Position numbers and translations under genes: made by a program
DNA from: Paenibacillus sp. FSL R5-0490
Lineage (GTDB): Bacteria > Bacillota > Bacilli > Bacillales > Cytobacillaceae
Length of the DNA stretch: 64,000 bases
Assembly (NCBI RefSeq): GCF_001956215.1
Contig: NZ_MRTQ01000004.1
Span: 146,281 to 210,280, forward strand
Direction: 5' to 3'
The notes under the pieces: model-generated
Database searches by the model: none
Told to the model about the DNA's origin: nothing
What the model saw: the letters and a program-made list of their open reading frames with translations, nothing else
Part shown: piece after piece, positions 51,730 through 60,828 of the stretch
Position numbering within the stretch: position 1 is the stretch's first letter
Layout of the letters: the number at the start of each line of letters is the position of its first letter

Positions 51730-52779
51730 GTGAGAGAGAAACAAACAACGATTCGAGATGTTGCAAGAGAGGCAGGCGTTTCCGTAGCGACCGTGTCCAG
51801 GTATTTGAATAATAATGGATATATCAGTCAAAAAGCGGAGATGAAAATTCGTGAAGTGATGGAGCGCCTAAACTATCATCCAAATGAAATCGCGAGAGGG
51901 TTAGCGAAAAAGAAAACTCGGACGATTGCTCTGATTATCCCTGATATCACAAACCCATTTTTTCCGGAGCTTGTGGTGGCAATTGAAGAAGTGGCAAAAT
52001 CGAAAGGCTACAGCATCATCTTAGTAAATACCCAAGCCGGGGATATGGACGATAATCATTTTTGGAAGCAGCTTCAAAACCGATATGTTGATGGTTTTAT
52101 CTTGGCATCGTTTGAAATGAGCGAAAAAGTCGTAAAGGCTATTGAAAAATTAAAAATACCGTTTGTAAGAATTGACCGGGCAGCGGAAAATAACACCTTT
52201 GACTCGATAGGATTAGATAACTATAAAGGTGCCAAGCTGGCTGTTGACCATTTGATTGAAGTCGGCTGCAAAAAGATTGCCCATATCAGCGGGCCGGGGT
52301 CGTTCCCTCCATCGTCTGAACGGAAGCGGGGATATGTGGAGACTGTCACGGACAGAGCAATGAGGAATGGAATAGCTTCTCCAGAGGATTCGGTCATCGT
52401 ATACGAAGGGGACTTTACATTGGAAAGCGGCAAGCTGCTGACTCAAATCCTTATGAACGAGCATAAGGATGTCGATGGAATATTCCTGGGCAATGATTTA
52501 ATGGCGATTGGCTGTCTCAAAGCACTTAAACTAATGGGCTACCAGGTTCCAAAGGAAGTCGCCATAATCGGCTTTGACGGAATCAAGCTAACCGAAATGG
52601 TAGAACCGGAAATTAGTACAATTGAACAGCCCATCTATGATATCGGGGTAGTATCCACTAACAAACTTATTCGTAAAATTGAGGGGTTAGAGGATGATAA
52701 ATCATTCCCTGATGAGCCTTCTCTGGACATTCGTCTAGTTACAAGACCCTCCACACTTGGGTTTGGGAAATATAGGTAA
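51730..52779 (+). CDS. LacI-family regulator of the ARH cluster (RbsR-like)
   Basis: A 349-residue repressor with the helix-turn-helix TIRDVAREAGVSVATVSRYL and hinge NEIARGLAKKKTRTIALIIP. The effector domain (NPFFPELVVAIEEVAKSKGY, DSIGLDNYKGAKLAVDHLIE, FLGNDLMAIGCL) is closest in style to the ribose regulator RbsR. It starts at GTG with AAAGGAG seven bases upstream and follows the last ARH gene by 36 bases. I expect it to bind the four TGTAACCGGTTACA sites, which have the symmetry and central CG of LacI-family operators. The effector may be ribose or the imported compound. Confidence 0.9.
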   Translation: MREKQTTIRDVAREAGVSVATVSRYLNNNGYISQKAEMKIREVMERLNYHPNEIARGLAKKKTRTIALIIPDITNPFFPELVVAIEEVAKSKGYSIILVNTQAGDMDDNHFWKQLQNRYVDGFILASFEMSEKVVKAIEKLKIPFVRIDRAAENNTFDSIGLDNYKGAKLAVDHLIEVGCKKIAHISGPGSFPPSSERKRGYVETVTDRAMRNGIASPEDSVIVYEGDFTLESGKLLTQILMNEHKDVDGIFLGNDLMAIGCLKALKLMGYQVPKEVAIIGFDGIKLTEMVEPEISTIEQPIYDIGVVSTNKLIRKIEGLEDDKSFPDEPSLDIRLVTRPSTLGFGKYR

Positions 52780-52838
52780 ATCCGATAGGGAATGTAATGT
52801 TTTTAGAGTAAAAACGGTTCTTTTTATAAAAATGAAAG

Positions 52839-52884
52839 ATCGCTATGAACTGAGCCAGCCTTGGCAAGTCCATAGCGATTTTTT
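52839..52884 (+). terminator. Terminator of the ARH cluster
   Basis: ATCGCTATG and CATAGCGAT form the stem around a 23-base loop, followed by TTTTTT. Confidence 0.82.
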
Positions 52885-52998
52885 GTTTATCATTCCGAAA
52901 ATAATTTAAACTTATTTACCTTTACCTTGCTGACTAACCAGTCAGGTTTTAATTTGAGTCATGAGTTTGAAGAAATTAATTTAATAAGAAAAAATACC

Positions 52999-53025
52999 TA
53001 GATTAATTCGACTTATTGCCGATAA
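52999..53025 (+). promoter_or_regulatory. Sigma-D-type promoter of chemoreceptor gene
   Basis: TAGA, 15 bases, GCCGATAA. The B. subtilis sigma-D consensus is TAAA-N15-GCCGATAT, so there is one mismatch in each box with the exact spacing. It lies 43 bp before the chemoreceptor start, which fits motility-linked expression. Confidence 0.75.
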
Positions 53026-53067
53026 TTAAATTGTGCATAGTGTAAAGAATTAAAAAGGGGAGCCAGC

Positions 53068-54771
53068 ATGATGAACAAACATAGAAACATTAAGATCGGA
53101 TGGAAATACGGGGGCACCCTGCTGGTCGTATTTATCCTTTTCGGCATTGCAACAGCTGTTGTATTAGGATTGGTAAAGAATATTGGCGATAATGTAAATG
53201 CCCTGGAGCGGCGTGGAGAACGGGCGGTGCATATTGCTGAAATGGGCTCGCTTACCCGTGCGAAAGCAATGAGAGTGTTTGAGTATTTATACAAGCCTGA
53301 AACAAAGTTTATGGATGAATTCCAGGATCGGCGGGAAGAGTTTAATGAGCTGGAAGCAACAGTCAGAAAGAAAATGGATACGGAAGAGAAGCTGGCCATT
53401 TTTGATCAGATTGTCGCTTACGATAAACAGTTAAACGATCTTTTCTATAGAAAACTCGTACCTGCAATGGATAAGGGCGACATGGAAGCAAGTGAGCAAT
53501 TCGCCGGTGAGGCCAGTGAAGTCCAGCTTAAAACCGTTAAATTATTAGATGAACTGCAGGTAATGGTGAATGAAGAGCGGGCGCAGGCAGTTAAAGCTGC
53601 AAAGGAAAGCCAAATGAAAACCTTTAATACGCTTATTATTTCTATGCTGGCGGCCGTTATCCTCGGGGCGCTAATCACATTCTTCATCAGCCGGATGGTA
53701 TCGCGTAATCTGAATGAAGTTGTGGGTATAACCAATCGCATCGCTAAAGGAGAACTGGATGTTCCGGAAATCCAATACAGGGGAAAAGATGAGATTGGCC
53801 GTCTGGCAGAGGCTGTAAATACTATGAGCCATAATCTGAGAACAACGATTCAGCAAGTCTACGAAGTATCACAGACGGTCAGCAGCCAGAGTGAAGAGCT
53901 GTCACAGTCAGCAGAGGAAGTAAAGGCAGGGTCCCAGCAGGTTGCTTCTACTATGCAGGAGCTCGCATCGGGATCTGAAGCACAAGCGACGCATACTTCT
54001 AATCTCTCTGCTTTTATGGAGACATTCACCGAAAACATGCAGGAAGCCAGTTCAAGTGGAGAAGTTGTGTTTGAATCTTCCAGGAAGGTCATAGATATGA
54101 CCGCAAAAGGCAGCAGGTTAATGGACGCCTCGATTCAGCAGATGGGCATTATTGATCAGATTGTCCAGGATGGTGTGGGAAAGATGAAAAGCCTGGATGC
54201 CCAATCACAGGAAATTTCGAAGCTCGTATCCGTCATTAAGGATATTGCCGATCAGACCAACCTCTTAGCATTGAATGCTGCGATAGAAGCAGCACGTGCG
54301 GGTGAACAGGGTCGCGGGTTTGCTGTTGTGGCAGATGAAGTGAGGAAACTGGCGGAAGAGGTTACTGTTTCGGTAACAGACATTACGGGCATCGTTTCCA
54401 GTATCCAGACTGAATCAGCCAATGTCGCAGAATCCTTGCAGGGCGGTTATCAGGAAGTTGAGAAAGGCACAAGCCAAATTAAAACAACTGGAGAGACCTT
54501 TACAGAAATCAGCACTGCTATTAAAGAAATGGCGGACAGCATTCAATCCATCACAGAAAAAATGGAAACCATGGCGGGTAAAAGTCAGCAAATGGGTGCA
54601 TCCATTGAGGAAATTGCGTCTGTTTCTGAAGAAGCAGCTGCAGGAATTGAACAAACATCCGCTTCATCCCAGCAGACAAGCAGCAGTATGGAGGAAGTAT
54701 CGCGGAGTTCCGAGGAGCTTTCTCAAATGGCAGAAGAGCTTAATAAGCTTGTTGCCCGATTCAAACTATAA
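53068..54771 (+). CDS. Methyl-accepting chemotaxis protein, four-helix-bundle sensor
   Basis: A 567-residue chemoreceptor. A membrane helix at about 12-36, an all-helical extracellular sensor of the 4HB_MCP type (about 37-188), a second helix at about 189-210 ([20 protein letters not shown]), HAMP (about 212-265, [22 protein letters not shown]), and the signalling coiled coil with tip [20 protein letters not shown] and [24 protein letters not shown] precedes the ATG at 53068. The sigma-D-type promoter places it with the motility genes. Ligand unknown. Confidence 0.94.
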   Translation: MMNKHRNIKIGWKYGGTLLVVFILFGIATAVVLGLVKNIGDNVNALERRGERAVHIAEMGSLTRAKAMRVFEYLYKPETKFMDEFQDRREEFNELEATVRKKMDTEEKLAIFDQIVAYDKQLNDLFYRKLVPAMDKGDMEASEQFAGEASEVQLKTVKLLDELQVMVNEERAQAVKAAKESQMKTFNTLIISMLAAVILGALITFFISRMVSRNLNEVVGITNRIAKGELDVPEIQYRGKDEIGRLAEAVNTMSHNLRTTIQQVYEVSQTVSSQSEELSQSAEEVKAGSQQVASTMQELASGSEAQATHTSNLSAFMETFTENMQEASSSGEVVFESSRKVIDMTAKGSRLMDASIQQMGIIDQIVQDGVGKMKSLDAQSQEISKLVSVIKDIADQTNLLALNAAIEAARAGEQGRGFAVVADEVRKLAEEVTVSVTDITGIVSSIQTESANVAESLQGGYQEVEKGTSQIKTTGETFTEISTAIKEMADSIQSITEKMETMAGKSQQMGASIEEIASVSEEAAAGIEQTSASSQQTSSSMEEVSRSSEELSQMAEELNKLVARFKL

Positions 54772-54776
54772 GAGGG

Positions 54777-54808
54777 AACCGCCGGTGTGTTTGCACCGGC
54801 GGTTTTTT
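54777..54808 (+). terminator. Terminator between convergent genes
   Basis: AACCGCCGGTG and CACCGGCGGTT form a perfect strong stem, followed by TTTTTT. Confidence 0.88.
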
Positions 54809-54820
54809 CATTTCAGGTGC

Positions 54821-55855
54821 CTAATAGAATCTCTTAAATCCATCGAAGTGTTTCTTATAATAAGAGTTTTCGAGGCTAGTAATCTCCACGCCATTGGAGC
54901 TTGCATGGATGAACTGGTTATTTCCTATGTAAAAGCCCATATGTGAAATTCCCTGTCTATATGTATTTTCAAAAAAGACTAAGTCACCTGGCTGTGGCTG
55001 GCTAATATAATACGAGCGGCTATAGTAGCCGTCTGTTGAATACCTTCCAAGCTTTGAGCCGCTTTTATTCAATACATAATAAATAAAACCGCTGCAGTCA
55101 AACCCATCTGGCGCAGTCCCTGCCCACTTGTACGGAACACCGATATATTTCTGGGCTTCAGCCAAAACAGCAGATGCAGAACTGCTTTCTTCTATCACTT
55201 CTTCAGCCGGTTTTTCTGTTGCCGGCTTTTGGCCTAATGTGAGTTTTTGTCCAATAAAAATCATGTCCGAGCTAAGCTTGTTCCATTCTTTTATCTGCTG
55301 AACAGTTATGTTATTTCTGCTGGCAATCAGGCTTAGTGTATCACCTTTAACCACTGTGTAATTTCCGGAACTTCCAGAAGGAGCAGCGGCTGGGGGAGGT
55401 GCCGGAGCAGCAGAAGGCTTTTTATCATTATTGCCTGAAGCCGTTTTTGACACCTTTAATACTTGTCCAGGATGAATAATATGATGAGTAAGCTGGTTCC
55501 AGCTCATTAAATCTTTTAAATTGATTTTATGATTCAGAGCAATTTTAGACAAAGAATCGCCTGATTTGACTGTATATGTATTGGCTGCACTTGGACTGGC
55601 AGGAGCCGGAGCTGGCGGTTTAACAGATTGAACGCTTTTTGCAGTGCCGGGCACTTGGAGTGATTGATTAATATAAAGAGAATCTGAGCTTAATTTGTTA
55701 ATAGTTTTAAGCTCTGTCACAGTGGTTTTGTATTTTACGGCCAACTGATATAGAGTGTCCCCCTTTTTCACCACATGTGTATCAGCCGAAGCCTTAGCGG
55801 CAAAACCTGAAGATAGCATAGCAGCGGCTGCTAGTGTGACAATCTGTTTTTTCAC
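54821..55855 (-). CDS. Peptidoglycan endopeptidase with three LysM and NlpC/P60 domains (LytE/CwlS-like)
   Basis: An exported 344-residue wall hydrolase. After the signal peptide there are three LysM domains (HVVKKGDTLYQLAVKY, YTVKSGDSLSKIALNH, YTVVKGDTLSLIASRN), joined by Pro/Ala/Ser-rich linkers, then an NlpC/P60 domain (about 232-344). The catalytic Cys is in GFDCSGF and the His in ISHMGFYIG. Such D,L-endopeptidases cut stem peptides during cell elongation or separation. The frame extends upstream to 55906, but GAGAGGA before the GTG at 55855 and the signal peptide KKQIVTLAAAAML fix the start there. TGGTAAAAT on the minus strand (55891-55899) is a possible extended -10 box. Confidence 0.9.
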   Translation of the reverse strand: MKKQIVTLAAAAMLSSGFAAKASADTHVVKKGDTLYQLAVKYKTTVTELKTINKLSSDSLYINQSLQVPGTAKSVQSVKPPAPAPASPSAANTYTVKSGDSLSKIALNHKINLKDLMSWNQLTHHIIHPGQVLKVSKTASGNNDKKPSAAPAPPPAAAPSGSSGNYTVVKGDTLSLIASRNNITVQQIKEWNKLSSDMIFIGQKLTLGQKPATEKPAEEVIEESSSASAVLAEAQKYIGVPYKWAGTAPDGFDCSGFIYYVLNKSGSKLGRYSTDGYYSRSYYISQPQPGDLVFFENTYRQGISHMGFYIGNNQFIHASSNGVEITSLENSYYKKHFDGFKRFY

Positions 55856-56159
55856 TTTTCCGATCCTCTCCCGTCGACATATTTTAGATAATTTTACCAC
55901 AATCATTGTCCGAAAGAATTATATTTTTACATTCTTATACAATAAATTTTCAGAAAACAATGACTGTCGACCTATGTCGAAACGAATGCTGTCAACCGCT
56001 GGAGATTAGCGTCGAAAGGACGCGGAAATTTGCATGTTTAAAGAACTAATTTCCTGAAAATTCGATTTTCCTATTAGTTAGTTAACGTGCAAATGTGATA
56101 TAGTTAAATTAGTAACAGGTCATAATAGTTAGCAATAAAATAGCGATGGAGGTCTACAC
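55856..56159. other. Intergenic region between divergent genes
   Basis: Holds the promoters of the endopeptidase and desaturase genes. Four GTCGA boxes occur (55873, 55966, 55976 and 56011), two of them ten bases apart, which may be a protein-binding cluster. No gene seen. Confidence 0.4.
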
Positions 56160-57050
56160 TTGTTAACAAATCATCTTGATTTTCGTCTGGAGCCGAAGGT
56201 AAGGGAATTGTATGAGGAGCACAAAAAGCGGGCTGAAAAAATAGATTGGGGCTATCACGAATTTCTCCCATGGGATAAAGCACAGGATTTCAGGCGTGTA
56301 CCTTGGGATGAAAGCCAGGTGACGCTTCCGGAGTCTGTCATTACCGCTGTAGAGACAGCTCTCCTGACAGAAGTGAATCTCCCATGGTTCACCTCTTATC
56401 TGGACCAGACTTTTAAAGGGTCATTGAGTGTTATTAAGGAATTTGTGCATACCTGGACAGCGGAAGAGGATCAGCACTCCAACCTGCTTGAAACCTATCT
56501 TTTAATCACGCGTAATGTCCATCCGGGAAGGCTTCACCAGCTTCACAAGCAAACAGTGGAAAACGGCTGGAATCCCGATTTCCATACCCCATTTGAAACA
56601 ATGGTCTATACCTCCATGCAGGAGCTGGCCACCATGGTGTTCTACTATAATGTAGCGAAGGTAGCGGGTCCGCATGATAAGGATTTGTCCACCTTGCTGA
56701 GGCGTTTGGCCAAGGATGAGACCCTGCATTATACCTTTTACAGAGACGTTATAAAGCATCACCTGCAATTGGAACCTAACTATTGCTACTACCTCGCGAA
56801 CGTCATCATGAACTTTAAAATGCCGGGTGCTGTCATGCCTGATTTTGAAAACCGTATGGCTATCATCGCAAAAGAAGCCAACTACGGTCCGCTTGAATAC
56901 TTTGATCAGGTTCTAGATGTCATTATCGACTATTGGGAAGTTGAAAAGCTGCGGCCGATAGCACCTGAAGCAGAGAAAGCAAGACTTGATATCTTAAACT
57001 ATCATGCCCGCCTCAAAAAGGTCCGGGATCGATTTTACAGCAAGAAATAA
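56160..57050 (+). CDS. Acyl-ACP desaturase-like diiron protein
   Basis: A 296-residue protein of the FA_desaturase_2 (stearoyl-ACP desaturase) ferritin-like fold. Diiron ligands are visible: Glu in LTEVNLPWF, EEDQH (ExxH), Glu in QELATMVF and DETLH (ExxH). These enzymes insert a double bond into acyl-ACP using oxygen; the exact substrate here is not known. The start is TTG at 56160, since GGAGGT stands seven bases before it and no ATG fits. It is monocistronic, with a terminator at 57055. Confidence 0.85.
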   Translation: MLTNHLDFRLEPKVRELYEEHKKRAEKIDWGYHEFLPWDKAQDFRRVPWDESQVTLPESVITAVETALLTEVNLPWFTSYLDQTFKGSLSVIKEFVHTWTAEEDQHSNLLETYLLITRNVHPGRLHQLHKQTVENGWNPDFHTPFETMVYTSMQELATMVFYYNVAKVAGPHDKDLSTLLRRLAKDETLHYTFYRDVIKHHLQLEPNYCYYLANVIMNFKMPGAVMPDFENRMAIIAKEANYGPLEYFDQVLDVIIDYWEVEKLRPIAPEAEKARLDILNYHARLKKVRDRFYSKK

Positions 57051-57054
57051 TTTA

Positions 57055-57086
57055 TAGAACCGGCGCGTTGGCTGGTTCTATTTTTG
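57055..57086 (+). terminator. Terminator after desaturase-like gene
   Basis: TAGAACC and GGTTCTA form the outer stem, followed by TTTTTG. Repeat array 4 begins some 20 bases later. Confidence 0.8.
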
Positions 57087-57102
57087 TTGGGAAAAAAGCT
57101 AA

Positions 57103-57245
57103 TTGTGAACGCTGCAAATAGAATTTGGATATCTGCAAATAGAATTGTGAACTTGCAAATAGGGTTCTTCATTCTGCAAATAGAATCGCAAACATGCAAA
57201 TAGGGTTTTTCATTCTGCAAATAGAATCACAAAAACTGCAAATAG
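57103..57245 (+). repeat. TGCAAATAG array 4, seven boxes
   Basis: All seven boxes are exact and end at 57121, 57142, 57162, 57183, 57203, 57224 and 57245 (spacing 21, 20, 21, 20, 21, 21). The leader is AATTGTGAACGC. Two spacers (GGTTCTTCATTC and GGTTTTTCATTC) are nearly identical 41 bp apart, a sign that a two-box unit was duplicated. It lies between tandem genes, after a terminator. Confidence 0.9.
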
Positions 57246-57340
57246 CACACTCCATTACCAATAAAAAACTCATCACTGCTAGTTTCGCAGCCCGCTTAAG
57301 CGGGAATTTACCTCAATAAAACCATTTGGAGGTAACCATT

Positions 57341-57697
57341 ATGCTTCAATTCATAGAATCCCGCTCTCCATCTACCATCGCCCTCGCATTCAATGGCAAT
57401 GCAACAAAGGAAGATGCTGAAAAATTGGATCAATACGTGAGAGAAAATTTTAAAGATGATCAGAAATTCAATATCCTCGCCATCATGACGGATGTAGACG
57501 GAACAACTTTCCAGGGTGCCACGGAAGGAATGGAATTTGATATAAAAAGGTGGAAGCAGTTTAATAAATTCGCTGTTGTCAGTGACAAAGACTGGATTGG
57601 CACTGTTTCAAAGGTCACGAACTACCTGCCGGGGATCACGGTTGAATACTTTGAAGGCCATCAGCTTGAGGAAGCCTGGTCGTGGATATTGAAATAG
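57341..57697 (+). CDS. SpoIIAA-like STAS-domain protein
   Basis: A 118-residue cytoplasmic protein of the SpoIIAA_like family (PF11964). Signature parts are SPSTIALAFNGNATKEDAEK, FQGATEGMEFDIKRWKQFNK and VVSDKDWIGTVSKVTNYLPG. The family has a STAS/CRAL-TRIO-like fold and no proven enzyme activity. The frame opens at 57326, but GGAGGTAACC fixes the start at the ATG 57341. Confidence 0.85.
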   Translation: MLQFIESRSPSTIALAFNGNATKEDAEKLDQYVRENFKDDQKFNILAIMTDVDGTTFQGATEGMEFDIKRWKQFNKFAVVSDKDWIGTVSKVTNYLPGITVEYFEGHQLEEAWSWILK

Positions 57698-57785
57698 CCT
57701 CATAAGAGCTATTTTCGATCGCAGGATATCGGGCAGTGACAACAGGTTCGCAACCTGCTACACTAGTCCCCTAGAAAATTCCACC

Positions 57786-57814
57786 TTGACACTGCTAATC
57801 TTTTCTGAAATAAT
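57786..57814 (+). promoter_or_regulatory. Promoter of the codBA operon
   Basis: TTGACA (57786-57791), 17 bases, AATAAT (57809-57814), placing the transcription start just before the PyrR-type leader. Confidence 0.65.
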
Positions 57815-57829
57815 AGTAGACAATTAAAT

Positions 57830-57970
57830 ACTGGTACCTTTAAATCAGTCCCGTGAGGCTGACAAGGACAGCGGAAGTATGATGACCAATGGGTGAGGTG
57901 TATCCTGCCCAAGGTTCTTCATGCAGGAAAAAGGCTTCTTGTCGGAAAACGGCGAGAAGCCTTTTTCTTT
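57830..57970 (+). promoter_or_regulatory. PyrR-type attenuation leader of codBA
   Basis: ACCTTTAAATCAGTCC, then CGTGAGGCTG and ACAAGGA (57835-57868), is the conserved PyrR-binding hairpin of Bacillus pyrimidine operons, with CAGTC and GGCTG pairing. A strong terminator follows: AAAGGCTTCT (57931) with AGAAGCCTTT, then a T-rich tract, to about 57970. UMP-bound PyrR should stabilise the binding hairpin and favour termination, so cytosine uptake falls when pyrimidines are plentiful. Confidence 0.85.
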
Positions 57971-58033
57971 TTCCATCCACTTACTATCGAAGATCCTTCG
58001 GTACCAGTTCACAAAACGATTGGAGGAATTGGT

Positions 58034-59302
58034 ATGAAAAAAGTAGATTTGGATTTTTCGTTAGAAGCGGTACCTCAGGGACACCGCAATGGATTTTGGA
58101 AAATGCTTGTGGTGATGCTCGGCCTGACCTTCTTCTCGGCCAGCATGTGGTCAGGCGGAACGCTTGGAACAGGATTAACCTTCATTCAATTTATCGGAAT
58201 CGTTCTGGCAGGCAACTTGATTTTAGGTGCTTACACAGGAGCACTTGCCTATATCGCTGCGAAAACCGGCCTATCAACGCACCTTCTCACCCGCTATGCT
58301 TTTGGTGAAAAAGGATCCTACCTATCATCCTTCCTGCTTGCTGCCACTCAGGTTGGCTGGTTCGGAGTGGGGGTAGCGATGTTCGCGCTACCGGTTCAGA
58401 AAGTAACAGGAATTGATGCGTATTTTCTGATTGCGGTGGCAGGTCTCCTGATGACTGGCACAGCCTTCTTCGGTATGAAGGCACTGGCAATCTTAAGCTT
58501 CATAGCAGTACCTTTAATCACTATTCTTGGAAGCTTCTCCGTTTTTAAAGCAACTGAAACAGCAGGCGGCCTGGAAGGGCTAATGCAATATCAGCCAACA
58601 GAGGCCATTAGCCTGGCAGCGGCTTTAACGATTTGCGTCGGCTCATTTATCAGTGCAGGCACGCTGACTCCTGACTTCGCACGTTTCTCAAATACAAAGC
58701 GTTCAGCAGTAGTATCAACTGTCATCGCTTTCTTCATCGGAAACTCGATCATGTTCCTGTTCGGTGCAATCGGTGCGATCGCAACAGGGCAATCGGATAT
58801 CTCAGAAGTCATGTTCATCCAGAAGCTGATTTTCCCGGCGATTCTGGTTCTTGGTTTAAACATTTGGACAACGAACGATAACGCTCTATATGCATCAGGT
58901 TTAGGATTTGCGAGCATTTTGAAAATCCGAAAAGGAAAGGTTGTCATCTTCAACGGGATTGTCGGAACGATTGCGGCCATGTGGCTGTACAACAACTTCG
59001 TTGGATTCCTGACGATTCTGGGATCAACGCTGCCATCCATCGGAGCTATCATTTTAGCAGATTACTTTATCGTAAATCGCGGCGAGTATAAAAAGTTTGC
59101 AGATATGAAGTTTAAGGCCGTTAACTGGATTGCCATCCTTGCCTGGGCAGCCGGTGTAGCCGCTGCAAACTTCGTGCCGGGAATCCCGCCAGTCAACTCG
59201 CTGTTAGGATCAGCAATCACATTTGTCCTGGCATCAAAATTGGCTGCTTCATTACAAGGCAGAAATACAGTTCGGGAAGGGGAACTAAGAAGTGATTATT
59301 AA
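58034..59302 (+). CDS. codB: Cytosine permease
   Basis: A 422-residue NCS1-family transporter with about twelve helices. Family landmarks are [51 protein letters not shown] and [13 protein letters not shown]. Paired with cytosine deaminase and a PyrR leader, the substrate is almost certainly cytosine. The frame is open upstream to 57893, through the terminator, but GGAGGAATTGGT before the ATG at 58034 marks the start. The end overlaps codA by 11 bases. Confidence 0.93.
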   Translation: MKKVDLDFSLEAVPQGHRNGFWKMLVVMLGLTFFSASMWSGGTLGTGLTFIQFIGIVLAGNLILGAYTGALAYIAAKTGLSTHLLTRYAFGEKGSYLSSFLLAATQVGWFGVGVAMFALPVQKVTGIDAYFLIAVAGLLMTGTAFFGMKALAILSFIAVPLITILGSFSVFKATETAGGLEGLMQYQPTEAISLAAALTICVGSFISAGTLTPDFARFSNTKRSAVVSTVIAFFIGNSIMFLFGAIGAIATGQSDISEVMFIQKLIFPAILVLGLNIWTTNDNALYASGLGFASILKIRKGKVVIFNGIVGTIAAMWLYNNFVGFLTILGSTLPSIGAIILADYFIVNRGEYKKFADMKFKAVNWIAILAWAAGVAAANFVPGIPPVNSLLGSAITFVLASKLAASLQGRNTVREGELRSDY

Positions 59303-60557
59303 AAACGCGAAACTAAGAGGCCGGGAAGGCTTATGGAATATAGCGATACGAGATGGAAAGATTCATAGCTTATCACAAGGGGAAGCGGTTGCCGGCCAGG
59401 AAATCCTTGATGCTGCCGGATCCCTGGTTTCGGCACCCTTCATCGAACCCCATATTCACCTGGACACAACATTGACAGCAGGCGAGCCGGAGTGGAACCA
59501 GAGCGGCACCTTATTCGAAGGCATCCAGAGATGGGCACAAAGAAAAGAAACCCTGACACATGAAGATGTGAAAACAAGGGCCAAAACGGCATTGAAATGG
59601 CAAATTGCACAGGGAATCCAGCATGTCCGCACCCATGTGGATGTAACAGACCCCAGTCTGACTGCCTTAAAAGCCCTGCTGGAAGTAAAAGAAGAAATGT
59701 CCGACTATGTGGACCTACAGCTGGTAGCTTTCCCGCAGGAAGGGATCAATTCGTATCCAAGCGGCGCCGAGCTCATGGAGGAAGCGCTGAAAATGGGGGC
59801 TGATGTGGTGGGAGGCATTCCTCACTTCGAGTTCACAAGGGAGTACGGCGTGGCTTCAATGAAAACGGCCTTTGATCTTGCAGAAAAATATGACCGCCTT
59901 GTCGATATCCACTGCGATGAAATCGATGATGAACAGTCACGCTTTGTGGAAGTGGTGGCTGCGGAAGCCTATGAACGCGGATTGGGCAGCCGGGTAACGG
60001 CAAGCCATACAACGGCAATGGGCTCGTACAATGATGCTTATACCTACAAACTATTCAGACTGTTAAAGTTATCAAACATTAACTTCGTCGCAAACCCGCT
60101 CGTAAACATCCATCTGCAGGGGCGCTTTGATACGTATCCGAAGCGCAGGGGAATTACAAGAGTAAAAGAACTGCTCGAAGCAGGGCTAAATGTAAGCTTC
60201 GGCCATGACGACATCTTTGATCCATGGTATCCGCTTGGCACCGGCAATATGCTGCAGGTGCTCCATATGGGCATCCATGTGTCACAGCTGATGGGGTATG
60301 AGCAAATTGTTAACTCGTTTGATCTTATTACAGATAACAGTGCCAAAACTTTAAATATCGAAGAGAAATATGGAATTGAAGAAGGGAAGCCGGCCAACCT
60401 GATTATTCTTGATGCGGAAAATGAGTATGAAGCAATCAGGAGGCAGGTGGCTGTGAAGTATTCAGTTAGAAATGGAAAAATAATTGCTGAAACAAAACCT
60501 AGCCAGACATCAGTGGTGTTTGGTGAAGAAAAAATGAATGTAGATTTTCATAAATGA
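59292..60557 (+). CDS. codA: Cytosine deaminase
   Basis: A 421-residue amidohydrolase that converts cytosine to uracil and ammonia. Metal and catalytic residues are seen in EPHIHLDTT (HxH), [17 protein letters not shown] and [14 protein letters not shown]. The Asp-Asp with DPWYPLG is typical of cytosine deaminases. The start is GTG at 59292, inside the end of codB, with AAGGGG about nine bases upstream, so the two proteins are coupled. A terminator follows. Confidence 0.94.
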   Translation: MIIKNAKLRGREGLWNIAIRDGKIHSLSQGEAVAGQEILDAAGSLVSAPFIEPHIHLDTTLTAGEPEWNQSGTLFEGIQRWAQRKETLTHEDVKTRAKTALKWQIAQGIQHVRTHVDVTDPSLTALKALLEVKEEMSDYVDLQLVAFPQEGINSYPSGAELMEEALKMGADVVGGIPHFEFTREYGVASMKTAFDLAEKYDRLVDIHCDEIDDEQSRFVEVVAAEAYERGLGSRVTASHTTAMGSYNDAYTYKLFRLLKLSNINFVANPLVNIHLQGRFDTYPKRRGITRVKELLEAGLNVSFGHDDIFDPWYPLGTGNMLQVLHMGIHVSQLMGYEQIVNSFDLITDNSAKTLNIEEKYGIEEGKPANLIILDAENEYEAIRRQVAVKYSVRNGKIIAETKPSQTSVVFGEEKMNVDFHK

Positions 60558-60567
60558 TAGAAGGATG

Positions 60568-60599
60568 ACTGGCTCAGACTGACTGGGTCAGTTTTTTTG
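60568..60599 (+). terminator. Terminator of codBA
   Basis: ACTGGCTCAG and CTGGGTCAGT pair with two G-U pairs, followed by TTTTTTT. Confidence 0.8.
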
Positions 60600-60634
60600 T
60601 TATCCAGAAAATTATTAGAAAATCCAGAATTTAA

Positions 60635-60648
60635 TGTAATCGCTTACA
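60635..60648 (+). promoter_or_regulatory. CcpA cre site upstream of peptide transport gene
   Basis: TGTAATCGCTTACA fits the cre consensus TGWAANCGNTNWCA at every position. It is 180 bp before the binding-protein start, near or upstream of the promoter. Confidence 0.72.
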
Positions 60649-60828
60649 ACCCTAATGGTAAAGAAGCTGGTAAAACAAGCTTTCAAAAATAAGTATTTCG
60701 ACTCTAAAAATATAGTAGAATATTTCGATAATCTAATATATACTAATTTTTATTAAAAAGTATGAAAAGTCTAAAAATAAGACTTTATCTTACTTTCATC
60801 TACATAAAAATCACAAGGGGGAAAAACA

